Notes: a model not told the origin generated them from the sequence alone. DNA of 15,519 nt from CAWHOW01 sp050013795 (GCA_050013795.1 JBEKEO010000057.1:1-15519); one strand, 5' to 3'. Shown: positions 7,513-15,293, numbered from the stretch's first letter. Translations and numbers: made by a program.

Positions 7513-7551
7513 AGTGAGTCCTGTATCTAAGATACAGGACTCACTTTTTTT
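7513..7551 (+). terminator. strong intrinsic terminator
   Basis: A perfect 15-bp stem: AGTGAGTCCTGTATC at 7513-7527 pairs with GATACAGGACTCACT at 7531-7545 across a 3-nt TAA loop. It is followed by an unbroken T-run to 7551. It lies 22 bp after the stop of the small putative lipoprotein and closes the surface-protein block. Its symmetry could also allow a structure on the other strand, but only the plus-strand side carries the T-run. Confidence 0.93.
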
Positions 7552-7634
7552 AGGATATAAATCAGGAAGTATGTAGGTGAATTTTTAATCTTTATCATGG
7601 GAATAATGAGACCTTGTTTTTTTAAACAAAAACG

Positions 7635-7664
7635 TTTGAATAGAAGAATTTTGTGCTAAATTTG
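7635..7664 (+). promoter_or_regulatory. Bacteroidota promoter (TTTG-N18-TAAATTTG) for PPDK
   Basis: TTTG at 7635-7638 and TAAATTTG at 7657-7664 are separated by 18 bp. This is the best match to the Bacteroidota -33/-7 consensus in the window. The start of transcription should be near 7670, giving a leader of about 70 nt. A GGAGG sequence at about 7725-7729 precedes the ATG at 7740. Confidence 0.7.
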
Positions 7665-7739
7665 TCGTTCCTTTTTTTGTAAAACTAAAGCAAAGAAATA
7701 GGAAGTTTTAACTAAATATTTATTGGAGGAAAATTAACA

Positions 7740-10511
7740 ATGGCAAAAGAAAAAAAGTACGTTTATTTTTTCGGGGGTAAAAAAGCCGAAGGAAAAGCTG
7801 AGATGAAGAACCTGTTGGGTGGAAAAGGCGCTAATCTTGCTGAAATGGTTAATCTTGGATTACCAGTTCCTGCAGGATTCTCAATTACTACCGAATGCTG
7901 TACTGCTTATTATGGAAACAACTGCAAATTACCAAAATCACTTGATAATGAAGTTTGGGTAGGAATGAAAAGAGTTGAAAAGGAAATGGGCATGAAATAT
8001 GGCGACCCTAATAATCCATTGTTATTATCATGTCGTTCGGGGGCAAGAAAATCCATGCCTGGTATGATGGACACGGTATTAAATGTAGGTCTCTGTACTG
8101 CTACCATCCCCGGATTGATCAAGAAAACGAACAACCCGCGTTTCGTTTGGGATTCATATCGAAGGTTGATCATGATGTATGCCGACGTTGTTATGGATAA
8201 AGCCGAAGGTCTTGACAAGAATATCCGCAAGAAGTTGGATGACATGCTTGATAAATATAAGCATCAGAAAGGCGTAAAACAGGATACTGAACTATCAGCA
8301 AAAGATCTGGAAATTTTAGCCGGCGAATTTAAAACAGCTGTTAAAAAAGAATTAGGCACTGAATTCCCTGATAATGCAAAAGAGCAGTTATTCGGTGGCA
8401 TTAAAGCTGTTTTCAAAAGCTGGAATGGGAAAAAAGCTATTTCTTATCGCCGCATAGAAGGTATTCCTGACGATTGGGGTACTGCCGTAAATGTTCAGGC
8501 AATGGTATTTGGTAATATGGGCGATACATCTGCTACAGGTGTTGCTTTTACACGTAATCCTGCCACAGGCGAGAATTTGTTCTACGGCGAATGGCTCATC
8601 AATGCACAGGGCGAAGATGTTGTTGCCGGTATACGCACACCAAGCCCACTGAACAACGATACTAAAAATGATCAGAACAAACATTTGCCCAGCATGCAAG
8701 AGCAAATGCCAAAAACATATAAGGAATTATGGAATATTCGTGCTATTCTTGAGAAGAATTATAAGGACATGCTCGACATAGAATTCACGATACAGGAAAG
8801 TAAGCTGTATATGCTGCAATGCAGGGTCGGAAAACGTACCGGTACTTCTGCATTGAATATGGCCATGGATATGCTGAAAGAAAAACTGATTGACGAGAAA
8901 ACTGTTGTGATGCGTGTGGAACCGACTCAGTTAGACGAATTACTGCACCCGATCTGTGATCCAAATGAAGAAAAGAAAGTTTCTGTTCTGGTAAAAGGAT
9001 TGCCAGCCGGGCCCGGTGCCGCTGTCGGGCAACTGGTATTTACTGCCGAGGATGCTGTTGCCTGGGTACGCAAAGGCAAGAAAGTGATCCTTCTCCGCGA
9101 AGAAACCAATCCTGAAGACGTGGAAGGAATGCGCGCTGCAGTTGGTATTTTGACTGCCCGTGGCGGTATGACCTCCCATGCTGCTCTTGTTGCCCGTGGA
9201 TGGGGCAAATGCTGTATTGTTGGCGCAGGGAAACTTCATGTGGATGCTGCTTCAAAAACAGCTAAGATAGAAGGTACAACTATCGTTTTAAAAGAAGGTG
9301 ATTTTGTAACTTTGAACGGAACAAAAGGTCATGTCTACCAGACAGCTTTGAAATTAATGGATGCTACTGAAAATCCAAGATTCAAAGCATTTATGACCAT
9401 AGTTGATAAATACCGTACTATGGGAGTCCGCACCAATGCCGAAACTCCTGAAGATGCAAAAATAGCCCGTGATTATGGTGCCGAAGGAATCGGATTATTC
9501 CGCACAGAGCATATGTTCTACGGTGTTGGGTCAGAGAAACCATTGCTGGCTCTCCGCAAAATGATATTGAGCAATACTATTGAGGAACGTAAAAAAGCAT
9601 TGGATGAATTATATCCTTATATGAAGAAAGATATCAAAGCTACATTGTTGGCTATGGATAAGCTTCCGGTTACTTTCCGTTTACTTGATCCTCCTTTGCA
9701 TGAGTTTGTCCCTCAAAGTCCCGACAAACAAGCTGAGCTGGCAAAGGAATTGAATATTAATGTTGCCGATGTTGCCAAACGTGGCGAAGCGCTGCACGAG
9801 AACAATCCTATGATGGGACATCGTGGCGTTCGTTTAAGTATAACGTATCCCGAAATATCCGAAATTCAGTTCCGCGCTATTTTCGAATCATCTTTAGAGT
9901 TGATAAATGAAGGGCATACCCCGAAACCCGAATTAATGGTTCCTGTTACCTGCGAAGTTGCCGAATTAGATGTTACAAAGAAGATTAACGACAGGGTTAT
10001 GGCTGAAGTTTGCCAGAAATTCGGAGTAAAAGTGCTTCCTTATTATATGTATGGCACTATGATCGAAATCCCGCGTGCCTGCCTGCTGGGTGATCGCATG
10101 GCAAAAACTGCCGAATTCTTTTCATTTGGAACGAACGACTTAACCCAGATGACTTTCGGCTTCAGCCGCGATGATATTGGCGGTTTCATGAACGACTATT
10201 TAGACCAAAAAGTATTAGCTGCCGACCCGTTCCAGACTATCGACCAGGATGGCGTGGGACAGTTAATTGAAATGGCTGTTAAAAAAGGCCGTGCCACGCG
10301 CAGTAATCTGAAGGTGGGTATTTGCGGCGAACAGGGTGGCGATCCTGCTTCTGTTGAATTCTGTTTTAAAGCAGGTTTATCTTATGTGAGCTGTTCTCCT
10401 TTCCGCGTGCCTATTGCAAGACTTGCCGCAGCACAGGCTGTGATTAAGGAAAAGGGAAATTCTCCTCAAAAAACTTCCAAGAAAAAAGCAGTTAAAAAAG
10501 GGAAGAAGTAA
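7740..10511 (+). CDS. ppdK: pyruvate, phosphate dikinase
   Basis: A 923-aa cytoplasmic enzyme that interconverts pyruvate + ATP + phosphate and phosphoenolpyruvate + AMP + pyrophosphate. Domains in order: an ATP-grasp nucleotide-binding region at about 1-370 (LLGGKGANLAEM near 25-36; SCRSGARKSMPGMMDT at 97-112), a phosphohistidine swivel domain at about 410-530 with the catalytic His480 in GGMTSHAALVARG, and a C-terminal PEP/pyruvate TIM barrel with the active-site Cys862 in CGEQGGDP. The match is over the full length. It ends with a Lys-rich tail (about residues 904-923, KTSKKKAVKKGKK) beyond the usual end of the family. Start choice: the ATG follows GGAGG by 10 bp and the protein opens as expected. 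It is a single-gene unit with its own promoter; a weak terminator follows. It probably serves gluconeogenesis or pyrophosphate-linked glycolysis. No regulatory-protein gene is nearby. Confidence 0.97.
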   Translation: MAKEKKYVYFFGGKKAEGKAEMKNLLGGKGANLAEMVNLGLPVPAGFSITTECCTAYYGNNCKLPKSLDNEVWVGMKRVEKEMGMKYGDPNNPLLLSCRSGARKSMPGMMDTVLNVGLCTATIPGLIKKTNNPRFVWDSYRRLIMMYADVVMDKAEGLDKNIRKKLDDMLDKYKHQKGVKQDTELSAKDLEILAGEFKTAVKKELGTEFPDNAKEQLFGGIKAVFKSWNGKKAISYRRIEGIPDDWGTAVNVQAMVFGNMGDTSATGVAFTRNPATGENLFYGEWLINAQGEDVVAGIRTPSPLNNDTKNDQNKHLPSMQEQMPKTYKELWNIRAILEKNYKDMLDIEFTIQESKLYMLQCRVGKRTGTSALNMAMDMLKEKLIDEKTVVMRVEPTQLDELLHPICDPNEEKKVSVLVKGLPAGPGAAVGQLVFTAEDAVAWVRKGKKVILLREETNPEDVEGMRAAVGILTARGGMTSHAALVARGWGKCCIVGAGKLHVDAASKTAKIEGTTIVLKEGDFVTLNGTKGHVYQTALKLMDATENPRFKAFMTIVDKYRTMGVRTNAETPEDAKIARDYGAEGIGLFRTEHMFYGVGSEKPLLALRKMILSNTIEERKKALDELYPYMKKDIKATLLAMDKLPVTFRLLDPPLHEFVPQSPDKQAELAKELNINVADVAKRGEALHENNPMMGHRGVRLSITYPEISEIQFRAIFESSLELINEGHTPKPELMVPVTCEVAELDVTKKINDRVMAEVCQKFGVKVLPYYMYGTMIEIPRACLLGDRMAKTAEFFSFGTNDLTQMTFGFSRDDIGGFMNDYLDQKVLAADPFQTIDQDGVGQLIEMAVKKGRATRSNLKVGICGEQGGDPASVEFCFKAGLSYVSCSPFRVPIARLAAAQAVIKEKGNSPQKTSKKKAVKKGKK

Positions 10512-10525
10512 ATATGTTTTATTAC

Positions 10526-10554
10526 AAAAAAGCAGCTACTTCACTACTTTTTTT
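10526..10554 (+). terminator. AT-rich hairpin, probable terminator of ppdK
   Basis: AAAAAAG at 10526-10532 pairs with CTTTTTT at 10547-10553. One mismatch and an AG/CT pair lie inside, and the stem is followed directly by more T. It starts 15 bp after the ppdK stop. The stem is weak in GC. The rest of the gap to 10694 is AT-rich with nothing else I can name. Confidence 0.5.
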
Positions 10555-10694
10555 GTTTATGGAGACGGATTATAAAGAAGCCAGATTATAATGTAATAAA
10601 ATTATTTGATGACATTTATCATTTTTAAAAACTACAAATACTTCATATTAAAATGATTTAAAAATTCTGAGTAAATTCAATTGAAAATTTACAC

Positions 10695-10702
10695 TATATT
10701 TG
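10695..10702 (+). promoter_or_regulatory. Bacteroidota -7 promoter box (TATATTTG) for the carboxylase operon
   Basis: TATATTTG is a full match to TAnnTTTG, 108 bp before the biotin carboxylase ATG. A -33 box at proper spacing is not visible. The leader would be about 100 nt long and contains a tiny frame (10720-10764, 14 codons plus stop) and a short inverted repeat ATGAATG/CATTCAT; neither can be shown to be functional. Confidence 0.5.
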
Positions 10703-10810
10703 TCATTCAAATTGCTGGCATGAATGAAAATATCGAAAATGCAATTCATTCATTTTTAATATAATCTACCTATCAGGCTGTTTCTATTTTTTATATTTTA
10801 TAGGAGTATT

Positions 10811-12325
10811 ATGATCAAAAAAATATTAGTAGCAAACAGAGGCGAGATTGCAGTAAGGGTAATGAGGTCGAGCAGGGAAATGGGAATCAAAACTGTGGCT
10901 GTTTACTCTGAAGCTGATCGTACTTCCAGGCATGTAAGCTATGCCGATGAAGCCTGTTTAATAGGCCCGGCTCCTTCAAACGAAAGCTATCTATTAATTG
11001 ATAACATTATTGAAGCAGCTAAAATAACAGGTGCCGATGCCATCCATCCCGGTTATGGGTTTCTCTCTGAAAATGTAGATCTCGCTGATCGCTGTGATAA
11101 GGAAGGTATTGTTTTTATTGGTCCCAGGGCAGAGTCCATCAGGGCGATGGGCGATAAGATCACAGCAAGGCAGCGGATGATAAAAGCAGGGGTTCCTATT
11201 GTCCCGGGCACAAAAGAAAAACTTACCAGCGAAAAGAAAGCACTTGATGTTGCAAATAAGATAGGGTATCCCATCATGGTGAAGGCTTCTGCCGGAGGTG
11301 GCGGTAAGGGCATGCGCCTTGTAAAAAGCAAGAATGAACTTTGGGAAGCTGTTTGTACAGCGCGTTCAGAAGCTTTATCGTCATTCGGTGATGATACAGT
11401 TTATTTAGAAAAATATATAGAGTCGCCTCATCATATAGAGTTCCAGGTGCTGGGAGATAAATTCGGGAATGTGATCCATTTATGCGAACGTGAATGTTCT
11501 ATTCAGCGTCGCCATCAGAAACTTGTGGAAGAAACACCTTCGCCTCTCATGACCGAGAAGCTGCGCAAGGAAATGGGAAAAGTAGCCGTAAAAGCGGCAA
11601 AATCGGTGAAATATATCGGTGCAGGTACCATTGAATTCCTTGTTGACGATGACCATCATTTTTTTTTCCTCGAAATGAACACCCGCCTGCAGGTGGAGCA
11701 TCCCGTTACCGAGCAGGTCTTAGGAGTTGACCTTGTCAAGGAACAAATAAAGATCGCTGACGGAAATAAGCTCACCCTTAAACAAAAAGATGTTGTTCAA
11801 CGCGGGCATTCCATAGAATGCCGCATCTGTGCCGAAGATGCTGAAAACGAATTTTCTCCATGCCCGGGGATCATCAAACATATCACCGAGCCATTGGGGT
11901 TAGGCGTACGTGTGGACAGCTATGTTTACGATGGTTATGAAATTCCGGTCTATTACGATCCGATGATATCCAAACTGATAGTATGGGCGCTTGACAGGAA
12001 TTATGCCATCAAAAGAATTAAGCGCGCACTATACGAATATAAGATTGTTGGGGTGAAGACAAATATTGGTTTCCTGCGAAGAGTGTTCGATTCCGAAGAT
12101 TTTGTAAAAGGGAAGTATAATACTCATTTTATCGAAAAGAATTATGAAACCATGATGAAACTTCCCAAAGTCAGCAAAAAAATGACGGAAGATGTCGCCA
12201 TTATTGCTGCATATATTGATTATGTGATGAATCTTGAGGACAACCAGTCGGTTTCCATGGGAGAGAAGAGGGCTATCAGCAAATGGAAAGATTTCGGAAA
12301 ACAAAAAGGTTTATTACGCATCTGA
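10811..12325 (+). CDS. acyl-CoA carboxylase, biotin carboxylase subunit
   Basis: A 504-aa biotin carboxylase that uses ATP and bicarbonate to carboxylate the biotin on the carrier protein. Domain order is standard: the N-terminal fold opens IKKILVANRGEIAVR; HPGYGFLSEN is at 79-88; the ATP-grasp glycine loop KASAGGGGKGM is at 158-168; ERECSIQRRHQKLVEETPS is at 227-244; and EMNTRLQVEHPVTE is at 288-301, holding the metal-binding Glu288, Arg292 and Glu296 (same numbers as E. coli AccC). The C-terminal region after about 450 is longer than in AccC and resembles propionyl/pyruvate-type carboxylases. The start has an AGGAG 5 bp upstream. It is the first gene of an operon: the carrier gene follows after 21 bp and is in the same frame, separated by a single TGA. 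It could serve propionyl-CoA, acetyl-CoA or another acyl-CoA carboxylase; the third gene favours propionyl-CoA. Confidence 0.93.
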   Translation: MIKKILVANRGEIAVRVMRSSREMGIKTVAVYSEADRTSRHVSYADEACLIGPAPSNESYLLIDNIIEAAKITGADAIHPGYGFLSENVDLADRCDKEGIVFIGPRAESIRAMGDKITARQRMIKAGVPIVPGTKEKLTSEKKALDVANKIGYPIMVKASAGGGGKGMRLVKSKNELWEAVCTARSEALSSFGDDTVYLEKYIESPHHIEFQVLGDKFGNVIHLCERECSIQRRHQKLVEETPSPLMTEKLRKEMGKVAVKAAKSVKYIGAGTIEFLVDDDHHFFFLEMNTRLQVEHPVTEQVLGVDLVKEQIKIADGNKLTLKQKDVVQRGHSIECRICAEDAENEFSPCPGIIKHITEPLGLGVRVDSYVYDGYEIPVYYDPMISKLIVWALDRNYAIKRIKRALYEYKIVGVKTNIGFLRRVFDSEDFVKGKYNTHFIEKNYETMMKLPKVSKKMTEDVAIIAAYIDYVMNLEDNQSVSMGEKRAISKWKDFGKQKGLLRI

Positions 12326-12346
12326 TGCATTAATTTTAAAAGAAAC

Positions 12347-12856
12347 ATGATCCTCGAAATTAAAATAGGCGACCGTACAGCCGATGTGGAGCTGATAAGC
12401 AAGGAAGGAAACAAAGTTCAGGTATCCATCGACAATAAGATGTACGAGGTGGATATAGTGATGGTGGAAAACGGCGTGTATTCCATCATCCTGAATAATA
12501 AATCCTATAATATTGAGCTGGTGCGTGATGAAACAGGGAAGAAATACATGGTCAATACACCTTATAATTATTTCCCATTGGAGATCATCGACATGCAGAC
12601 CAAATACATGAAGAACCGCATGAAGGATGATGTTGATTCCTCACAGGACAGGATATTTTCCCCCATGCCCGGAAAGATCATTAAAATAACAGTGAAGAAA
12701 GGCGAGGAAGTTACCGCAGGGCAAACAGTGATCATAGTGGAAGCCATGAAAATGCAAAGCGAATACAAAGTGAAACGCGACAGCAAAATAAAGGATATAC
12801 TGGTTAAGGAAGGCGACACCGTGGAAGGTAACCAGACCCTGATCGTTTTAGAATAG
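12347..12856 (+). CDS. acyl-CoA carboxylase, biotin carboxyl carrier subunit
   Basis: A 169-aa protein. Residues 1-95 are a beta-rich domain (MILEIKIGDR...VQVSIDNKMYEVDIV) resembling the linker/BT domain that joins biotin carboxylase and carrier in propionyl-CoA carboxylase alpha chains. Residues 100-169 are a biotinyl/lipoyl domain with SPMPGKI at 105-111 and the biotinylation motif EAMKM, in which Lys135 is the acceptor. Gly-Asp-Thr-Val near the end is typical of the fold. It carries carboxybiotin between the preceding biotin carboxylase and the following carboxyltransferase. The upstream gap is 21 bp and the downstream gap 21 bp, so all three genes are surely one transcript. No Shine-Dalgarno stands out, which is usual in Bacteroidota. 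Confidence 0.93.
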   Translation: MILEIKIGDRTADVELISKEGNKVQVSIDNKMYEVDIVMVENGVYSIILNNKSYNIELVRDETGKKYMVNTPYNYFPLEIIDMQTKYMKNRMKDDVDSSQDRIFSPMPGKIIKITVKKGEEVTAGQTVIIVEAMKMQSEYKVKRDSKIKDILVKEGDTVEGNQTLIVLE

Positions 12857-12877
12857 TTCAAATCTTATACGTGTATT

Positions 12878-14575
12878 ATGGCAGCAATGCGAAAGATATT
12901 CAAATTCAGTAAAAAAATAAAGGACATTACTGAAAGCAAAAAGAAAACTAAGAAATCCAAAATAACCACTCCAGCAAAAGAGGTGAAACCCGAGAAAAAG
13001 GAAACCCCTGTTACTCCAACAGTTTTAAAATCTTCAGCTTCCGGCACAACCGAGGATAAAATACTGGGTTATGAGAAACTTTCAAGGGAAGCCGAAATGG
13101 GCGGCGGACAAGACCGCATCGACAAGCAGCATGAAAGCGGAAAGCTTACGGCAAGGGAAAGAATAAACCTTTTGCTCGATGTCGGTACTTTTGTTGAACT
13201 CGATAAACTGGTGGTTCACCGTTGCACGGATTTTGACATGAACAAGACCATAATACCCGGCGATGGGGTTGTTTCGGGGTATGGCAAGATCGACGGGAGA
13301 ATGGTGTATGTTTTTGCTTACGATTTCACTGTGTTTGGAGGCTCTTTAAGCCGTTCCAATGCCGATAAGATAACAAAACTTCAGCACCTTGCTGTCCGCA
13401 ATGGCGCACCTATCATAGCTATTAATGATTCTGGCGGAGCCCGTATACAGGAAGGTGTTGCCAGTCTTGGCGGATACGCCGATATTTTTTACCTGAATGT
13501 GATGTCGTCAGGGGTTGTTCCCCAGATATCCGCCATTATGGGACCCTGCGCCGGAGGAGCGGTATATTCTCCCGCTCTTACGGATTTCATCTTTATGGTA
13601 AAGGAAAAAAGCCACATGTTCGTTACCGGCCCTGATGTGATAAAAGCCGTGACCCACGAAGAAGTTTCCAAGGAAGAGCTGGGCGGCGCCATGACACATA
13701 ATTCCAAGAGCGGTGTAGCCCATTTCATGGGCGAAAATGAAGAATCTACCTTGATGATGATACGCGAACTGTTTCAGTTCCTGCCCTCAAATAATATGGA
13801 GGACTCTCCTTTTAAACCGCCTACGGATGATGTAAGAAGGGAAGATGAAAAGCTCCAGACACTTATTCCTGATGATCCCAACAAGCCTTACGACATGAAA
13901 CTGCTGATCAGTTCGGTAGTGGATAACGGATACTTTTATGAAGTGATGCCGTATTTTGCGCAAAATGTTATTATCGGTTTTGCTTTCCTTGGGGGGAAAT
14001 CCGTTGGTATTGTTGCCAATCAGCCGGCCATGCTGGCGGGCGTACTGGATGTGGATGCCTCTTTTAAGGCAGCGCGTTTCATACGGTTCTGCGATTGTTT
14101 CAATATACCGCTTATTACTTTACAGGATGTACCGGGATTTCTGCCGGGCACCATACAGGAGCATAATGGTATTATCAAGCATGGTGCAAAACTGCTGTAT
14201 GCATACGCCGAGGCTACTGTTCCGAAAATTACGCTCATCACACGAAAGTCATACGGAGGAGCATATTGTGTAATGTCGAGCAAGCATATAGGAGGCGATA
14301 TTAACCTGGCATACCCTTCGGCCGAAATTGCCGTTATGGGACCAGAGGGCGCTGTGAATGTGCTTTACCGCAACCTCGATGCCAAAGCAAAGGCCAAAGC
14401 GCTCGACGATTATAAGGAAAGCTTTGCCAATCCTTACCAGGCCGCTGCTTTAGGGTATATTGATGAAATAATACTGCCAAGGCAGACACGCTTTAAACTG
14501 ATACAGGCGCTGGAAATGACACAGAATAAAACCCTGTCGAATCCCCCGAAAAAACACGGGAATATTCCGTTGTAA
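12878..14575 (+). CDS. acyl-CoA carboxylase carboxyltransferase subunit (propionyl-CoA carboxylase beta type)
   Basis: A 565-aa carboxyltransferase of the PCC-beta/methylmalonyl-CoA decarboxylase-alpha family, which moves the carboxyl group from carboxybiotin to the alpha carbon of an acyl-CoA. Residues 60-565 match the whole family: HESGKLTARERI at 85-96, NDSGGARIQEGV at 183-194, the first oxyanion-hole region MGPCAGGAVYSPALTDF at 221-237, DVPGFLPG at 417-424, TRKSYGGAYCVMSSKH at 455-470 and AVMGPEGAVN at 485-494. Two oddities stand out. Residues 1-57 form a Lys/Pro/Thr-rich extension not usual in the family, with no downstream Met before residue 74 to serve as an alternative start. Also, Cys464 replaces the Asp typical of propionyl-CoA carboxylases at the acyl-chain-specificity position. 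The substrate is probably propionyl-CoA but is not certain. It is the last gene of the operon; no clear terminator is seen after it. Confidence 0.92.
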   Translation: MAAMRKIFKFSKKIKDITESKKKTKKSKITTPAKEVKPEKKETPVTPTVLKSSASGTTEDKILGYEKLSREAEMGGGQDRIDKQHESGKLTARERINLLLDVGTFVELDKLVVHRCTDFDMNKTIIPGDGVVSGYGKIDGRMVYVFAYDFTVFGGSLSRSNADKITKLQHLAVRNGAPIIAINDSGGARIQEGVASLGGYADIFYLNVMSSGVVPQISAIMGPCAGGAVYSPALTDFIFMVKEKSHMFVTGPDVIKAVTHEEVSKEELGGAMTHNSKSGVAHFMGENEESTLMMIRELFQFLPSNNMEDSPFKPPTDDVRREDEKLQTLIPDDPNKPYDMKLLISSVVDNGYFYEVMPYFAQNVIIGFAFLGGKSVGIVANQPAMLAGVLDVDASFKAARFIRFCDCFNIPLITLQDVPGFLPGTIQEHNGIIKHGAKLLYAYAEATVPKITLITRKSYGGAYCVMSSKHIGGDINLAYPSAEIAVMGPEGAVNVLYRNLDAKAKAKALDDYKESFANPYQAAALGYIDEIILPRQTRFKLIQALEMTQNKTLSNPPKKHGNIPL

Positions 14576-14595
14576 ATAAAGCTTCGTTAAAGAGA

Positions 14596-14634
14596 AGTGC
14601 CTAAAGTGCGCTAAAGTACTTAAAGTTGAAAGTT
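14596..14634. repeat. short degenerate tandem repeats (CTAAAGTGC type)
   Basis: Immediately after the carboxylase operon the sequence reads GTGC-CTAAA, GTGCG-CTAAA, GTACT-TAAA, GTTGAAA, giving 9-10-bp steps sharing TAAAGT. Similar 'CTAAAGTGC' runs are familiar between genes in Bacteroidota. Between here and 14823 the sequence shows no gene or site I can support. Confidence 0.6.
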
Positions 14635-14844
14635 AAGTTCGATATTCGTTATTCTAAGTGATTTCTTTGCCATATCGGCATGCAGATTTCCACCTAAATC
14701 TTTAACAGGAGAGAAAATAGTAAACAATAGTATAACGACGACATTAATTGGAGGTATACTCACGTCAACATTTGCTGCAACTACATAAGGTTTCGTTGCA
14801 ATATTGTTAAGTAGCACCACTAAAGTATCAATGGGAGCCATTTT

Positions 14845-15117
14845 CATTAATGCGGGCGTCACACTCATTAACGTGGGAGTCGCACTCATTGACATGAATA
14901 TCGCTCCCATTGACGTGGGTATCGCTCCCATTGACATGAATGTCGCACCCATTAACGTGAGAGTCATTCCCATTGATGTGGGCGTCGTTCCCATTAACAT
15001 GAATGTCGTTCCCATTGATGTGGGCGTCGCACCCATTAACATGAATGTCGTTCCCATTGACGTGGACGTCGTTCCCATTGATGTGATTGTTGCGCCCATT
15101 GATGATAACGTGGCAAA
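14845..15117. repeat. 21-bp tandem repeat array, 13 units with 42-bp alternation
   Basis: Thirteen consecutive 21-bp units begin with CATT at 14845, 14866, 14887, 14908, 14929, 14950, 14971, 14992, 15013, 15034, 15055, 15076 and 15097; the last is degenerate, and a decayed unit may precede the first. There is not one insertion or deletion between units. Two types tend to alternate: A, with CATT[GA]AcATGAATgTCG, and B, with CATTGA[TC]GTGGGcGTCG. This makes a 42-bp super-repeat; 14971-15012 and 15013-15054 differ at only two bases. Type A contains the inverted repeat CATT/AATG and type B, with the preceding CC, CCCA/TGGG, so each unit can form a small stem. Because 21 is a multiple of 3, the array stays open in reading frames on both strands, but the long frames there need TTG starts. 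Confidence 0.93.
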
Positions 15118-15133
15118 GGGGAAGGTTTTTTTT

Positions 15134-15150
15134 GCGAACTTCAAGTTCGC
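15134..15150. repeat. perfect 17-bp palindrome
   Basis: GCGAACTTCAAGTTCGC is a perfect inverted repeat with a central C, so a hairpin with a 7-bp stem and 3-nt loop is possible. It lies between the tandem array and the promoter at 15154-15185. A run of eight T precedes it on the plus strand, so the T-run is on the wrong side for a terminator of either strand (minus-strand RNA would end in A). It could be an operator-like site or simply an intergenic hairpin. Confidence 0.6.
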
Positions 15151-15153
15151 GGG

Positions 15154-15185
15154 TTGGGAATGAAAGCGGTTTTTATTTAACTTTG
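15154..15185 (+). promoter_or_regulatory. Bacteroidota promoter (TTG, TAACTTTG) for the lipoprotein gene
   Basis: TAACTTTG at 15178-15185 matches TAnnTTTG, with TTG at 15154-15156, 21 bp upstream, as a loosely spaced -33 box. It would give a leader of about 100 nt before the ATG at 15294. The leader holds a 16-codon frame at 15216-15266 that I cannot show to be used. Confidence 0.45.
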
Positions 15186-15293
15186 CGGGAGTATACAATT
15201 CACAAAACCAAAGCAATGCAACAAACGTATGTTATTTATATAAGGATTTACCCAAATCATGAATAAGTTAGGGGACACGCTTAAAAAAGAAAT

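Noticed and set aside
8927..9255. Minus-strand frames inside ppdK
   Set aside because: Several overlapping frames lie opposite a strongly conserved enzyme region; none has a recognisable domain, and they are shadows of the coding strand.
10720..10764. 14-codon leader peptide in the carboxylase operon leader
   Set aside because: It has no Shine-Dalgarno, no run of regulatory codons and no convincing attenuator hairpin pair after it; it is probably chance in an AT-rich leader.
13956..14273. Plus-strand 105-aa frame inside the carboxyltransferase gene
   Set aside because: It overlaps in another frame the most conserved part of the enzyme and its composition is not protein-like.
14845..15117. 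CRISPR-like array
   Set aside because: The units are directly adjacent 21-mers with no unique spacers between them, and there are no cas genes in the window.
15134..15150. Intrinsic terminator at the GCGAAC palindrome
   Set aside because: The T-run lies 5' of the hairpin on the plus strand, and on the minus strand the tail would be A-rich, so neither orientation fits.
15216..15266. 16-codon frame upstream of the right-edge lipoprotein
   Set aside because: It is too short to judge, with no start signal or recognisable composition; it is mentioned only in the promoter entry.
15268..15285. GTTAGGGGACACGCTT as a possible transposon end
   Set aside because: No matching inverted copy, target duplication or transposase is present in the window.
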